DNA from: Candidatus Desulfovibrio trichonymphae
GTDB lineage: Bacteria; Desulfobacterota; Desulfovibrionia; Desulfovibrionales; Desulfovibrionaceae
Direction: 5' to 3'
DNA: 64,000 bases
NCBI RefSeq assembly: GCF_002355955.1
Contig: NZ_AP017368.1
Span: 558,001 to 622,000, forward strand
How positions within the stretch are numbered: position 1 is the first letter of the stretch; each line of letters starts with the position of its first letter. Shown here piece by piece: positions 54,847 through 63,908 of the stretch. The translations under genes were made by a program, and so were the position numbers. A model generated the notes under the pieces. That model worked only from the letters and a program-made list of their open reading frames with translations, was not told the DNA's origin and searched no databases.

Positions 54847-57846
54847 ATGCTTTACCGTATCGAAGTCGGGCCGCAGTCTTACGTGGATGATACCCAAGGC
54901 CGAAAAACGGCCCTGCAGCTGCAAAAAGCGTTGAACCTCACGGTGGACTCTGTGCACAGCATCAAAGTTTTTACCATGGACGGCCTTGACAGGGAGCAGG
55001 TCTCGCGCTTGCTGGACGAAGGCATTCTGCACGACCCCATTCTGCAACGCGCGGCCATTGACGTTCTTGAACCGTTTGACCCAGCGCCCGACTGGTTTGT
55101 GGAAGTGGGTTTTCGCCCCGGCGTCACGGACAACGAAGCCCGCACAGCCCGCGACACCGCAGCTCTTGTGCTCGGCATCCCGCGCGAAAATATTAATGTA
55201 TACACTGCTGTTCAGTACCGTGTCCGCAACGACCCCGCTGCTCCCCTGAACCGCAATCAGGTGGAAAACGCCAGCCGCGGCCTGCTCTGCAACACATTGA
55301 TCCAGAGAAGCAGAATCAAAAGTCTTGAACAGTGGCAGGCCGAACCTGGTTTTACGCCTGAAGCCGCCAGAGTCACGGGACAAACCGACGACACAGTCAC
55401 AACCGTACCGCTTTCCGTCATGGACGACGCAGCCATGATGAACGCAAGCCGTGAAAACACCTGGGCGCTGAACCTTGACGAACTGCGCCGCATCCGCGAT
55501 GCTTTCAATACGCCTGCGGAACAGACCCGGCGTGCAGCGCTTCGTCTGCCGTCAGACCCGACGGATGTGGAAATGGAAGTGCTGGCTCAAACTTGGTCCG
55601 AACACTGCAAACACAAAATTTTTGCCGCGCGCATCGCCTACGAAAACAGGGAAACAGGCTTGAACGAAGATGTGGACAATTTGTACAAAACCTGCATCCG
55701 CGATGCAACCGCGCTTTTGCGCGAACGCATGGGCGAAAACGATTACTGCAAATCCGTGTTCAAAGACAACGCGGGAGTTGTTGCCTTTATTAACGGCTAC
55801 GACGCCTGCATCAAAGTGGAGACGCACAACAGCCCTTCTGCGCTTGACCCTTATGGCGGCGCGTTGACCGGCATTGTCGGCGTCAACCGAGACCCCATGG
55901 GAACCGGCCTCGGGGCGGAACTGGTCTGCAATACAGATGTCTTCTGTTTTGCCTCGCCTTTTCATGACACGGTCCTGCCGCCGCGTCTGCTGCACCCGCG
56001 CCGTGTGCTGGTGGGCGTATGCAAGGGCGTGGAGCACGGCGGCAACAAATCAGGAATTCCCACCGTCAACGGCTCACTTGTATTTGACGAGCGCTACCTC
56101 GGCAAACCCTTGGTGTTTTGCGGAACTGTGGGCATTATTCCCGCAGAAATCAACGGCCGCCCCGGCTGGCAAAAAAAGGCCCGTGCGGGCGACATCATTG
56201 TGATGACTGGCGGCCGCATCGGCAAAGACGGCATCCATGGGGCTACCTTTTCCTCTGAAGAATTGCACGAGAGTTCGCCGGCAACAGCCGTACAGATAGG
56301 CGACCCCATCACACAGCGCAAAATGTACGACTTTATTCTGGCCGCACGCGATCTCGGCTTGTATACGGCCATAACGGACAACGGCGCGGGCGGCCTTTCA
56401 TCTTCTGTGGGCGAAATGGCGGAAGCCACAGGCGGCTGTGTTCTGGACATCAGCAAGGCTCCGCTGAAATACGACGGCCTTAGACCTTGGGAAATACTGC
56501 TTTCCGAGGCCCAGGAACGCATGACGCTTTCTGTGCCGCCGGACAAGCTCGACGAATTTCTGCAACTGGCCGCCCACATGGATGTGGAGGCTACTGCGCT
56601 GGGGCATTTTACAGACTCAGGTTTTTTTGAAGTGCGCAGCAAAGAACGCCTTGTCGCCTCCCTGCCCATGCCGTTCATGCACGACGGCGTGCCGCAGCTT
56701 GAGCTTGAGGCCGTATGGCAAACGCCCAGTGTGCGGGACATTTGCGTGGAAACAACAGGCATGGCGGAAGGCTCATTTTTGCGGCGCATGCTCGGCCGCC
56801 TGAATATCTGCTCCAAGGAATATATTGTCCGCCAGTATGACCATGAGGTACGCGGCGGCAGCGTTATCAAGCCTCTTGTCGGCGTGCTGTGCGATGGCCC
56901 GTCCGACGCGGCCGTGCTGCGCCCCCTACTTGAGTCGGACGCGGGCATCGTCGTCGCCCACGGCATCTGCCCCAAATTCAGCGATTACGACACCTACTGG
57001 ATGATGGCCAACGCCATTGATGAAGCCATACGCAACGCCGTGGCCGTGGGCGGCAACCCCGATGCGTTGGCTGGCGTGGACAATTTTTGCTGGTGCGATC
57101 CTGTGACGAGCGAAAAAAACCCGGACGGCCGCTTCAAACTGGCCCAGCTGGTACGCGCCTGCAAAGCTTTGAGACATTTTTCGCTCGCGTTCGGCCTGCC
57201 ATGCATTTCCGGCAAGGATTCTATGAAAAACGATTACACCGGCGGCGGAGAACGTATTTCCATTCCGCCGACAGTGCTGTTTTCCGTTCTGGGCGTCATG
57301 AACAACGTCACCTGCGCCCAAAGCTCTGATTTCAAGCAGAAAGGCGAGCATATCTATCTTTTGGGCGGAACCTGGCGCGACATGGCGGGCAGCGAGGCGG
57401 CCGGCGAACTGGGCCTTGCTGGCGGCAGCATACCGCATGTTGATGCCGGCACAGCCCTGCACCGCTATCGTGCCGTACACTCCCTCATGTCAAAACGCGC
57501 CGTCGCCGCCTGCCACGACTGTTCTGACGGCGGTCTGGCCGTAGCGCTGGCGGAGATGTGCATCGGCGGGCGCCTTGGCGCCGATGTGGATATCAACGCC
57601 GTGCCATCTATGGAAGCAATGACGCGCACAGAACTGCTGTACAGCGAATCCGCGAGCCGCCTGCTTGTCAGCGTGCGCCCCGATCTGGCGCCCCTGCTCG
57701 ACGTTGTATGTCACGGGCAGTTGTGCCGCCGCATCGGCACTGTCACCGGCGACGGACAGGTAACCCTCAGAAGCAGAGACAGCGTTTTTCTGCGGGAAAA
57801 TGTGGAGGATCTGGCTCGCGCGTTCAGGCAAACGCTTGACTGGTAA
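54847..57846 (+). CDS. purL: Phosphoribosylformylglycinamidine synthase, PurS-PurL fusion without glutaminase
   Basis: 999 residues. The N-terminal ~200 contain two PurS-like segments (YRIEVGPQSYVDDTQGRKTA; VEVGFRPGVTDNEARTARDT). The synthase follows: VEMEVLAQTWSEHCKHKIFA, VETHNSPSALDPYGGALTGI, PTVNGSLVFDERYLG, DNGAGGLSSSVGEMAEATGG and CHDCSDGGLAVALAEMCIGG, i.e. both ATP-binding halves. The glutamine amidotransferase (PurQ) domain of the 1300-residue enzyme is absent, so a separate PurQ is needed. The start ATG at 54847 follows AAAGGAC; an in-frame ATG at 54823 lies in the IS605-like repeat and is not used. Confidence 0.92.
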   Translation: MLYRIEVGPQSYVDDTQGRKTALQLQKALNLTVDSVHSIKVFTMDGLDREQVSRLLDEGILHDPILQRAAIDVLEPFDPAPDWFVEVGFRPGVTDNEARTARDTAALVLGIPRENINVYTAVQYRVRNDPAAPLNRNQVENASRGLLCNTLIQRSRIKSLEQWQAEPGFTPEAARVTGQTDDTVTTVPLSVMDDAAMMNASRENTWALNLDELRRIRDAFNTPAEQTRRAALRLPSDPTDVEMEVLAQTWSEHCKHKIFAARIAYENRETGLNEDVDNLYKTCIRDATALLRERMGENDYCKSVFKDNAGVVAFINGYDACIKVETHNSPSALDPYGGALTGIVGVNRDPMGTGLGAELVCNTDVFCFASPFHDTVLPPRLLHPRRVLVGVCKGVEHGGNKSGIPTVNGSLVFDERYLGKPLVFCGTVGIIPAEINGRPGWQKKARAGDIIVMTGGRIGKDGIHGATFSSEELHESSPATAVQIGDPITQRKMYDFILAARDLGLYTAITDNGAGGLSSSVGEMAEATGGCVLDISKAPLKYDGLRPWEILLSEAQERMTLSVPPDKLDEFLQLAAHMDVEATALGHFTDSGFFEVRSKERLVASLPMPFMHDGVPQLELEAVWQTPSVRDICVETTGMAEGSFLRRMLGRLNICSKEYIVRQYDHEVRGGSVIKPLVGVLCDGPSDAAVLRPLLESDAGIVVAHGICPKFSDYDTYWMMANAIDEAIRNAVAVGGNPDALAGVDNFCWCDPVTSEKNPDGRFKLAQLVRACKALRHFSLAFGLPCISGKDSMKNDYTGGGERISIPPTVLFSVLGVMNNVTCAQSSDFKQKGEHIYLLGGTWRDMAGSEAAGELGLAGGSIPHVDAGTALHRYRAVHSLMSKRAVAACHDCSDGGLAVALAEMCIGGRLGADVDINAVPSMEAMTRTELLYSESASRLLVSVRPDLAPLLDVVCHGQLCRRIGTVTGDGQVTLRSRDSVFLRENVEDLARAFRQTLDW

Positions 57847-57868
57847 TCTACCGGCATCAGCAACGGCT

Positions 57869-59218
57869 TCACCTCGCTCCCTTGGGAAACAGCACAACAC
57901 CCACCGTTTTGAAAATAATGTGCACGTCCAGCAGAATGGACATATTTTTTACATAATAGAGATCGTATTCAAGCTTGCGGCGGGCGTCTTCTTCAGACGC
58001 TCCGTAAGGGCAGCAAACCTGCGCCCATCCCGTGAGGCCAGGTTTGACGGTGTGCCGCAGGCTGTAATAAGGAATGTTCCCCTTTAGTTTTTGCACAAAG
58101 GGCATACGTTCCGGCCGCGGACCTATAAAGCTCATGTCTCCTTTGAGTATGTTCCATATCTGGGGAAGCTCGTCAATGCGCACTTTGCGGATCAATCTGC
58201 CGAAACACGTCACCCGACTGTCATTGGCGCCGGCCCAGACAGCGCCGTTTTTTTCGGCGTCGGCGCACATGGATCGAAATTTGTAAACCGTGAATTCCTT
58301 TTCGTGCAGCCCCACGCGTTCCTGACGGTAAATAACCGGTCCGGGCGATTCAAGGCGCACAATAACTGCTGTAATCAGCATCACAGGGGCTGCCGGAATC
58401 AGAAGAACAAGAGAAATCAGCATGTCCAGCGCCCGTTTGAAGCGTCTGAGCGATCCTCGCGTGTTCAACGAAAAGCCTTCCGTTTGCAACAGCCATTCAT
58501 CATTGATTTGTGAAAGCGGCAGGCGCTGTGCCACCTTTTCATAAAACGTGCGTATGTCCACCACCATTCTGCCCCACAATTTGGCTTCCAGCAGTTCGTG
58601 GGCGCTCTCGTCGTCAATGGGGGCGTCCGGCAGCAGAACAATCATGGTTACATAATTTTTTTCAGCAATTTCAAGTGATTTAAATATGGGGCCAAGACAA
58701 TGGCCTGTGTCCGGCCCCTGATCCGGCTCACCCGCATACCCGATGATCTGCGCATTGGGAAAACCCTCGGCAAGCAGTCTGCGCACTTTGCCGGCGCGGT
58801 CCACGCCCACCAGCAGAACGCGGAGCGGATGCGTCAGCTTGTCCGCATTACGGTGGTATAACCATCGCCAGCCGAGTGCAAAACAGAAAGAAAGGGCAAA
58901 GAGCGCCAAGAGGGTTTCGCGGTCAAAGCGCCAGTGCTGGAAAGAATAGGAGGCTGTGCTGGAAGAAATGATGCCGAGCACACAGGCCAGCAGCACCCGA
59001 CCAATTGTTTCTTTGAAATCTTCCAAACCGACGCTGTAAGCATCCAGAATATAGAAAAAGAGCATGTAGAAAAAAACAGTGAACAACGACGCGCCGGTGT
59101 AATCGTGAAAGACCCTTAAATCCGGCTCTATGGTGGCCAGGCCCGCCACAAAAAGCGCGAGCAGCAGACAAAAAATATCCAGTGCCTGCAAAACCGCTCT
59201 TCGATATATGCTGATCAC
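57869..59218 (-). CDS. Undecaprenyl-phosphate sugar phosphotransferase (WbaP/EpsB-like)
   Basis: 449 residues: four or five N-terminal membrane helices, a Rossmann-like middle (PLRVLLVGVDRAGKVRRLLA), then a fifth helix and the bacterial sugar transferase domain with RRFKRALDMLISLVLLI, SPGPVIYRQERVGLHEKEFT, KVRIDELPQIWNILKGDMSF and IGPRPERMPFVQKLK, KPGLTGWAQVCCPYGAS. It transfers a sugar-1-phosphate to undecaprenyl phosphate, the first step of exopolysaccharide or O-antigen. Similar to the EpsB group found in exosortase loci, though no exosortase is here. Its start overlaps the end of the next gene. Confidence 0.9.
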   Translation of the reverse strand: MISIYRRAVLQALDIFCLLLALFVAGLATIEPDLRVFHDYTGASLFTVFFYMLFFYILDAYSVGLEDFKETIGRVLLACVLGIISSSTASYSFQHWRFDRETLLALFALSFCFALGWRWLYHRNADKLTHPLRVLLVGVDRAGKVRRLLAEGFPNAQIIGYAGEPDQGPDTGHCLGPIFKSLEIAEKNYVTMIVLLPDAPIDDESAHELLEAKLWGRMVVDIRTFYEKVAQRLPLSQINDEWLLQTEGFSLNTRGSLRRFKRALDMLISLVLLIPAAPVMLITAVIVRLESPGPVIYRQERVGLHEKEFTVYKFRSMCADAEKNGAVWAGANDSRVTCFGRLIRKVRIDELPQIWNILKGDMSFIGPRPERMPFVQKLKGNIPYYSLRHTVKPGLTGWAQVCCPYGASEEDARRKLEYDLYYVKNMSILLDVHIIFKTVGVVLFPKGAR

Positions 59219-60345
59219 GACGTTACTCCGGCATTGACGTTCATATCACACAACATGCGCGCCGCCACTTTTTCCGCATCAAACTCCTGAACGGCCATTG
59301 CACGGCCGGTCGCGCCCATGCGGACAATGTTTTCAGGATACAGAATATATGTCTCCATGGCACGCGCCAGCGCTTCAGGATCCCGCAGGGGTGTCAAACG
59401 GCCATTTATGCCGTCCCGCACCACCTCCCGGCAACCGGGAGCGTCTGTCACAACAGCAGGACGGCCCATGCTCATCCCCTCCATAATGGATGTGGGCGTG
59501 CCTTCCCGCCAGGAAGGCAAGACCAGAACATGCGCGGCGGCTATATATGGACGTACGTCTGCTGTTTCACCCAGATATTCCAGATCCCCCGCCTCCTCCC
59601 AAGCGCGCATCCGCGCTAAACTCACGCTGCCGAGACCCTGTTCCGGCGGTCCCAGCACCTGAAAACGGACTGTTGGATAACGGGCTTTCAGAACGCTGGC
59701 TGCGTCTGCATATTCCGACAAGCCCTTGGCTTCCAGCAAACGCCCAATCAACAAAAAAATCGGTGGCAAGGGCGGCTGCGGCGCCTGCGCAAAACGTTGT
59801 ATATCCACTCCCGTACCGCGCGACATAAGCACACGAGCACCGGACGCAAGGATGTCGAGCCGGCGGAATTCAGCCACATCATCCTGATTTTGAAAAAAGA
59901 CGCCTTCCGCGCCGCGAAGCGCAAGACGGTAAAGGCGCACGCCGAGCTGATTGACGCATTTTTTAAAAAAATTGTCCGCCTCAAACGCGTAGCCAAGCCC
60001 GGTAATGGCCGCGTAAATATGCGGCACGCGCGCAAGCCGGGCGGCCATGCAGCCGTAAATGACAGGTTTTATGGTGGAGGCGAAGAGCATCTCCGGCCTT
60101 TCCTTTTTAAAAAGCCTCGTCAGATCAACAAGGGTCCACAAGTCCCGCAGGGGATTCAAGCCCTTGCGGTCCAAGGTATAATGAATGAACCGCGCGCCGG
60201 TTGTCCGCGATGTCTCGCCGGATTTTGCATCGCCGTCAGGAACGCAGCAGACAACTTCATGACCGTCCCGCAGCATCCTGTGTATGAGCACACTCCAGAA
60301 ATTGGCCAATGCTCTTGCCTGATTACCGAGAACAATAATTTTCAT
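59215..60345 (-). CDS. Glycosyltransferase family 4
   Basis: 376 residues with a GT-B fold: N-terminal MKIIVLGNQARALANFWSVL, ATGLGYAFEADNFF-like AAITGLGYAFEADNFFKKCV, then IFLLIGRLLEAKGLSEYADA and the donor-binding LVLPSWREGTPTSIMEGMSM with E-x7-E, followed by GRPAVVTDAPGCREVVRDGI. It adds a sugar to a lipid-linked precursor; the order with the phosphotransferase (4-bp overlap) fits the second step of one polysaccharide pathway. Specificity unknown. Confidence 0.9.
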   Translation of the reverse strand: MKIIVLGNQARALANFWSVLIHRMLRDGHEVVCCVPDGDAKSGETSRTTGARFIHYTLDRKGLNPLRDLWTLVDLTRLFKKERPEMLFASTIKPVIYGCMAARLARVPHIYAAITGLGYAFEADNFFKKCVNQLGVRLYRLALRGAEGVFFQNQDDVAEFRRLDILASGARVLMSRGTGVDIQRFAQAPQPPLPPIFLLIGRLLEAKGLSEYADAASVLKARYPTVRFQVLGPPEQGLGSVSLARMRAWEEAGDLEYLGETADVRPYIAAAHVLVLPSWREGTPTSIMEGMSMGRPAVVTDAPGCREVVRDGINGRLTPLRDPEALARAMETYILYPENIVRMGATGRAMAVQEFDAEKVAARMLCDMNVNAGVTS

Positions 60346-60836
60346 GTCCTTTTCTCGCCATGATGCCTGATATAGGGCCGGTTATGCCTTGGGATACCGG
60401 ACGATGAATGCTGTTTTTTACTGTATGGCTTTTGCATATATTTTTGTAAGCTGCTGGCGACAGAAAGATTTTCCTGACTGTGACAGACGGCGCGCCGCGC
60501 TGAACATACAACAATCGCTCTTTGCTGGAAAGAGTGTGAAAAATATTGAGAAAGTCGCGCAGCAGCCGGATTATCTCAAAAAAATATTTAAGCATACCGG
60601 CAGAAAGGACAATGAGCATGTGGGGCCGTTTCGCGCTTTTGCGGATGCCGCCGCCATGCATGAAGCTCTGTGTCAAGTTCACCCGGAAGCGGAAGCTGTG
60701 ATAGACAGCACCCGTTAGAGCGGGTTTTACATTTGGAAATATCACATTGCCCAAGCTGTTTCGGGAATGATACCTCGTGCCTGAATGCAGGTGTGGCTCG
60801 CGTTTCTGCGGGTTTGTTCTGCTTTCGGCGCGACGG
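60346..60836. other. 491-bp stretch with one doubtful ORF
   Basis: A plus-strand frame at 60389-60718 (109 codons) includes NIQQSLFAGKSVKNIEKVAQ, PDYLKKIFKHTGRKDNEHVG and EALCQVHPEAEAVIDSTR. It has partly coding-like composition but no family I recognise and no clear ribosome site. It may be a relic; nothing else is seen here. Confidence 0.3.
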
Positions 60837-61472
60837 CTACTGATTGATCATTACCTTGGCCGGGCGCAGCAGGCGTTTGCCCAGCTTGTAGCCGTGCTGC
60901 AGCACGCGCGACACAACGCCGGCAGGGAGATCTGGTCTGTTTTCAAATCCCACGGCTTCATGCGTTTCCGGAGTAAATTCCTCAGCTTCCGCGCCAAGCG
61001 GCGTAAGTCCGTGTTTTGTCACCGCAGCAAGCAGCAGTTTATGCGTCATGGCCACGCCCTGAAACATGTCGCGGCAGGTTTCATTTTGGCTGCCGTATTG
61101 CAGCGCCAGATCCAAATTGTCCAAGGTAGGCAAAAGATCGCTTAACACCGTTTCGGCCGCATAGCGCAATTGTTCCTGATGTTCGCGGCTCAGACGCTTT
61201 TTAAAATTTTCCATTTCAGCGGCGGAGCGCAGGCGCATTTCTTCCACTTCCGCCTTATAGAGCGTTTTTGTGTCTTCTGGCGGCTCTTCCGTTTTGTCCG
61301 GAAGAACCTGCTTGTCACGACAATCTTCTCCGTCTCGCGTGGTATCCCCCTTCGTCCAGGAATCTGCAAGAGGATCTGTCCAAGAATCAAAAAGATCCGT
61401 AGTTTCAGGCCGCGAATTGTTGTCTGGTTCTTTGTGCGGGTATTCATTTGTGGATATTTTGTGGCGATGCAT
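60837..61472 (-). CDS. grpE: Nucleotide exchange factor GrpE
   Basis: 211 residues: a variable acidic N-terminus, a long coiled coil (EVEEMRLRSAAEMENFKKRL), and the head domain with LLPTLDNLDLALQYGSQNET, QGVAMTHKLLLAAVTKHGLT, TPETHEAVGFENRPDLPAGV and GYKLGKRLLRPAKVMI, the GrpE signature. It speeds ADP release from DnaK. Usually beside dnaK; here 14 kb away. Confidence 0.94.
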   Translation of the reverse strand: MHRHKISTNEYPHKEPDNNSRPETTDLFDSWTDPLADSWTKGDTTRDGEDCRDKQVLPDKTEEPPEDTKTLYKAEVEEMRLRSAAEMENFKKRLSREHQEQLRYAAETVLSDLLPTLDNLDLALQYGSQNETCRDMFQGVAMTHKLLLAAVTKHGLTPLGAEAEEFTPETHEAVGFENRPDLPAGVVSRVLQHGYKLGKRLLRPAKVMINQ

Positions 61473-61791
61473 GCTTCCTCCTGGAACTTCCCACCCTGTG
61501 CATTCCGCGCTTCAGACGGCTGCTGGCGGCACTAAAGAGCGCCTGCCGCCAATCTTGGGATAAGGCCGCCTTGCAGCCCTGTCAAGACGCGCTTAAAAAC
61601 GAAGAAGCTCTTTTGCAAAATTTTTTGGAAATTATATCCTAGACCGTGAAATTTTAGTAATGAGGCGGAAACATGCGTATCTTTCATTGCTACTTTTTTA
61701 TCTTTCGTGTTACTAATTCTCTGCGTACGCATTGTGGTGGTTTTATGCGCACCAGCCGTCATATTTACACATTTTCATTAAGGATGAGGCT
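61473..61791 (+). promoter_or_regulatory. Intergenic region before the nickel operon, with a GTGTTAC half-site
   Basis: 319 bp without a gene. GTGTTAC at 61707-61713 equals one half of the NikR operator described for desulfovibrios (GTGTTAC, 13-14 bases, GTAACAC), but the second half is not evident. GTAATGA (~61657) and TCATTGCTAC (~61684) form another imperfect inverted pair. Control by nickel through NikR is therefore only a possibility. Confidence 0.25.
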
Positions 61792-62562
61792 ATGTGGAAA
61801 ATTTTTTACTCAATCCTGTCGCTGGTTTTGTTTTGCGCCGCGCAGGCCGAGGCGCACTTCGGCATGGTTATCCCTTCTGCCGCTACGATAACGGAAAAAA
61901 AGGACGCGAATTTGAAAATTGACCTCGCCTTTGCCCACCCCATGGAAATGAAGGGCATGGACATGGCGGCACCAAAGGCCTTTACCGTGACCGTGGACGG
62001 CAGAACAGAAGACGTCAGATACTTGCTCAAGCCCTCCGTCATTTTGGGTCACAAGGCCTGGCAGGCCGCGTATGCCGTTAAAAAACCCGGCGTCTACCAG
62101 TTCGCCGTAGCACAGGCGCCCTATTTTGAGCCGGCCGAAGACACATATATCGTTCACTACACCAAAACCGTGACGGCGGCCTTTGGCGGCGAGGACGGCT
62201 GGAATGAGCCCTTGGGGCTGAAAACGGAAATCGTGCCGCTGACCAGACCTTTCGGCAATTATGCCGGAAACATTTTTCGCGGGCAGGTGCTGTTGAACGG
62301 CAAACCAGCTCCCAATACGGATGTGGAAGTAGAATTCTGGAATACAGATGGTCGCCGTACGGCTCCCAATGAATATTTTCTCACCCAGATAGTCAGGACA
62401 GATCAGAACGGCGTTTTTGCCTTCGGCGTGCCTTGGGCCGGCTGGTGGGGTTTTGCAGCTTTGAGCACGGCTGATGAAAAACTGGATTACAAGGGCGAAC
62501 AAAAGCCCATTGAACTCGGCGCCGTGTTATGGACGGAGTTTGTCGCGCCAAGGACAAAGTGA
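61792..62562 (+). CDS. nikK: Periplasmic DUF4198 protein of a nickel ECF transporter (NikK)
   Basis: 256 residues: signal peptide [20 protein letters not shown], mature start [10 protein letters not shown] with the N-terminal A-H-F-G-M expected for the DUF4198/NikK family (the exposed His helps bind Ni), [20 protein letters not shown], and a C-terminal Ig-like [27 protein letters not shown] precedes ATG 61792; an earlier in-frame ATG (61732) gives no signal peptide. It heads the operon nikK-M-L-Q and probably delivers nickel. Confidence 0.83.
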   Translation: MWKIFYSILSLVLFCAAQAEAHFGMVIPSAATITEKKDANLKIDLAFAHPMEMKGMDMAAPKAFTVTVDGRTEDVRYLLKPSVILGHKAWQAAYAVKKPGVYQFAVAQAPYFEPAEDTYIVHYTKTVTAAFGGEDGWNEPLGLKTEIVPLTRPFGNYAGNIFRGQVLLNGKPAPNTDVEVEFWNTDGRRTAPNEYFLTQIVRTDQNGVFAFGVPWAGWWGFAALSTADEKLDYKGEQKPIELGAVLWTEFVAPRTK

Positions 62563-62567
62563 ATACT

Positions 62568-62650
62568 CCACCTGCTTTAGCAGGTGGCCATTGTGAGCTG
62601 AAGCTGCCGTCTGAAGGCGGGGATTTTTACCATCCTCAAGTGGGATAATA
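62568..62650 (+). repeat. IS200/IS605-like end sequence, copy B
   Basis: CCACCTGCTTTAGCAGGTGG is a perfect palindrome 5 bases after the nikK stop, followed by GAAGCTGCCGTCTGAAGGCG, GGGATTTTTACCATCCTCAA and GTGGGATAATA. The blocks match copy A at 54.7 kb. It lies inside the nik operon between nikK and nikM and might form a hairpin in the mRNA. No transposase gene is near. Confidence 0.6.
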
Positions 62651-62667
62651 AACAGGGCGCAAAAGTT

Positions 62668-63273
62668 ATGCATATTGCGGATGGTGTCCTTTCCCCGGCC
62701 GTGCTCGGCACGGGTGCCGCGCTGGCGGCGGTGGGCACGGCCGTGGGCCTTCGCAGGCTTGATTATGACCGGCTTATGACGGTCGCCATGTTGTCAGCCG
62801 CTTTTCTTGTGGCCTCGCTTGTGCATGTGCCTGTCGGTTTCTCAAGCATGCATTTGATTTTGAACGGACTGTTGGGCGTATTGCTCGGCTTTGCGGCATT
62901 TCCCGCCATTCTTGCAGCGCTTGCATTGCAGGCTCTTCTTTTTCAGTATGGCGGCCTGACCATACTGGGCGTTAATACGTTTTGCATGGCTTTTTCCGGC
63001 GTACTGGCAGGGTATTGTTTCAAGGCAGTTGCGCGCATCTGCCCGGGACCAAAAGGTCAAAAGGCCGCGGCCTTTTGCGGCGGCGCGCTGGGGGTTGCGC
63101 TGGCCGGCCTGTTTACTGCCTCGGCGCTGGCTTTCAGCGATGAGGGCTTTATCACGACGGCGCAACTTTTGTTTTTGACGCATCTGCCCGTTATGCTGGT
63201 GGAGGGAATAATCACCATGTTCATGGTTTCGTTTATCGCGCGTGTTCGTCCTGAAATGCTTCACTGGCGCTGA
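62668..63273 (+). CDS. nikM: Energy-coupling factor transporter S component for nickel/cobalt (NikM/CbiM)
   Basis: 201 residues with about six helices. The N-terminus MHIADGVLSPAVLGTGAALA has the metal-binding Met-His-Ile (His2 is a ligand once the N-terminus is free). VPVGFSSMHLILNGLLGVLL has the conserved His in S-x-H-L, and FLTHLPVMLVEGIITMFMVS ends the protein. It is the substrate-specific subunit; the companion NikK and NikL genes make nickel more likely than cobalt. Confidence 0.9.
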   Translation: MHIADGVLSPAVLGTGAALAAVGTAVGLRRLDYDRLMTVAMLSAAFLVASLVHVPVGFSSMHLILNGLLGVLLGFAAFPAILAALALQALLFQYGGLTILGVNTFCMAFSGVLAGYCFKAVARICPGPKGQKAAAFCGGALGVALAGLFTASALAFSDEGFITTAQLLFLTHLPVMLVEGIITMFMVSFIARVRPEMLHWR

Positions 63274-63299
63274 ATGCCCATAAAAATCGGACGCTCTAC

Positions 63300-63896
63300 A
63301 TGAAACTCATCCAATTTTGTCTTGTTTCTGTGTTCCTTGCAATATTGCTCGCGCCGTCGTCCGCAGTTGCCCATCGCGTCAATATCTTCGCCTGGCTGGA
63401 GGGCGACGACGTGGCTGTAGAATGCGGCTTCAGCCGGGATTCGCCTGTCAGGAATGGGCGCATTACGGTGTTTGACGCGAAAAGCGGCAAAGAGCTTTTA
63501 CAGGGCGCTACCGACAAAAAGGGACATTTCCGTTTCCCCGTGCCTCAAAGCGTCCGTCGCAACGCCCACGGTTTGCGCATACGCGTCAACGCCGGCGAAG
63601 GGCATCAGAGTGAATGGCTTATAGCTGCTGATGAATTGATGCTTTCCGGTGATGTTCCCGACGCGCGAACACAGCCCTCAGCAACAGAAGCATCTCTCCT
63701 GTCCACGTCGGGCGACGGCGTCACGCAGGAAGCTGTACGACGCATTGTCAATGAGGTGCTGGACACTAAACTTGCTCCAATACGACGCGATTTGGCAGCC
63801 GCATCAGAGCCGGGCATTCAGGAAATCATCGGCTGCGTCGGCTGGCTTCTGGGGCTTGCCGGTATAGCTTTTTACTTCAAAGGGCGGCGCGGCTAA
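63300..63896 (+). CDS. nikL: Additional nickel-transport component (NikL/CbiN-like role)
   Basis: 198 residues: signal peptide MKLIQFCLVSVFLAILLAPS, then HRVNIFAWLEGDDVAVECGF, a beta-rich domain (GRITVFDAKSGKELLQGATD, GHFRFPVP), a helical linker and one C-terminal membrane helix (IIGCVGWLLGLAGIAFYF). This matches NikL, which replaces CbiN beside NikM in some nickel transporters. The start has no strong ribosome site but follows nikM by about 27 bp. Confidence 0.8.
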   Translation: MKLIQFCLVSVFLAILLAPSSAVAHRVNIFAWLEGDDVAVECGFSRDSPVRNGRITVFDAKSGKELLQGATDKKGHFRFPVPQSVRRNAHGLRIRVNAGEGHQSEWLIAADELMLSGDVPDARTQPSATEASLLSTSGDGVTQEAVRRIVNEVLDTKLAPIRRDLAAASEPGIQEIIGCVGWLLGLAGIAFYFKGRRG

Positions 63897-63908
63897 CAAA
63901 AATGTATT

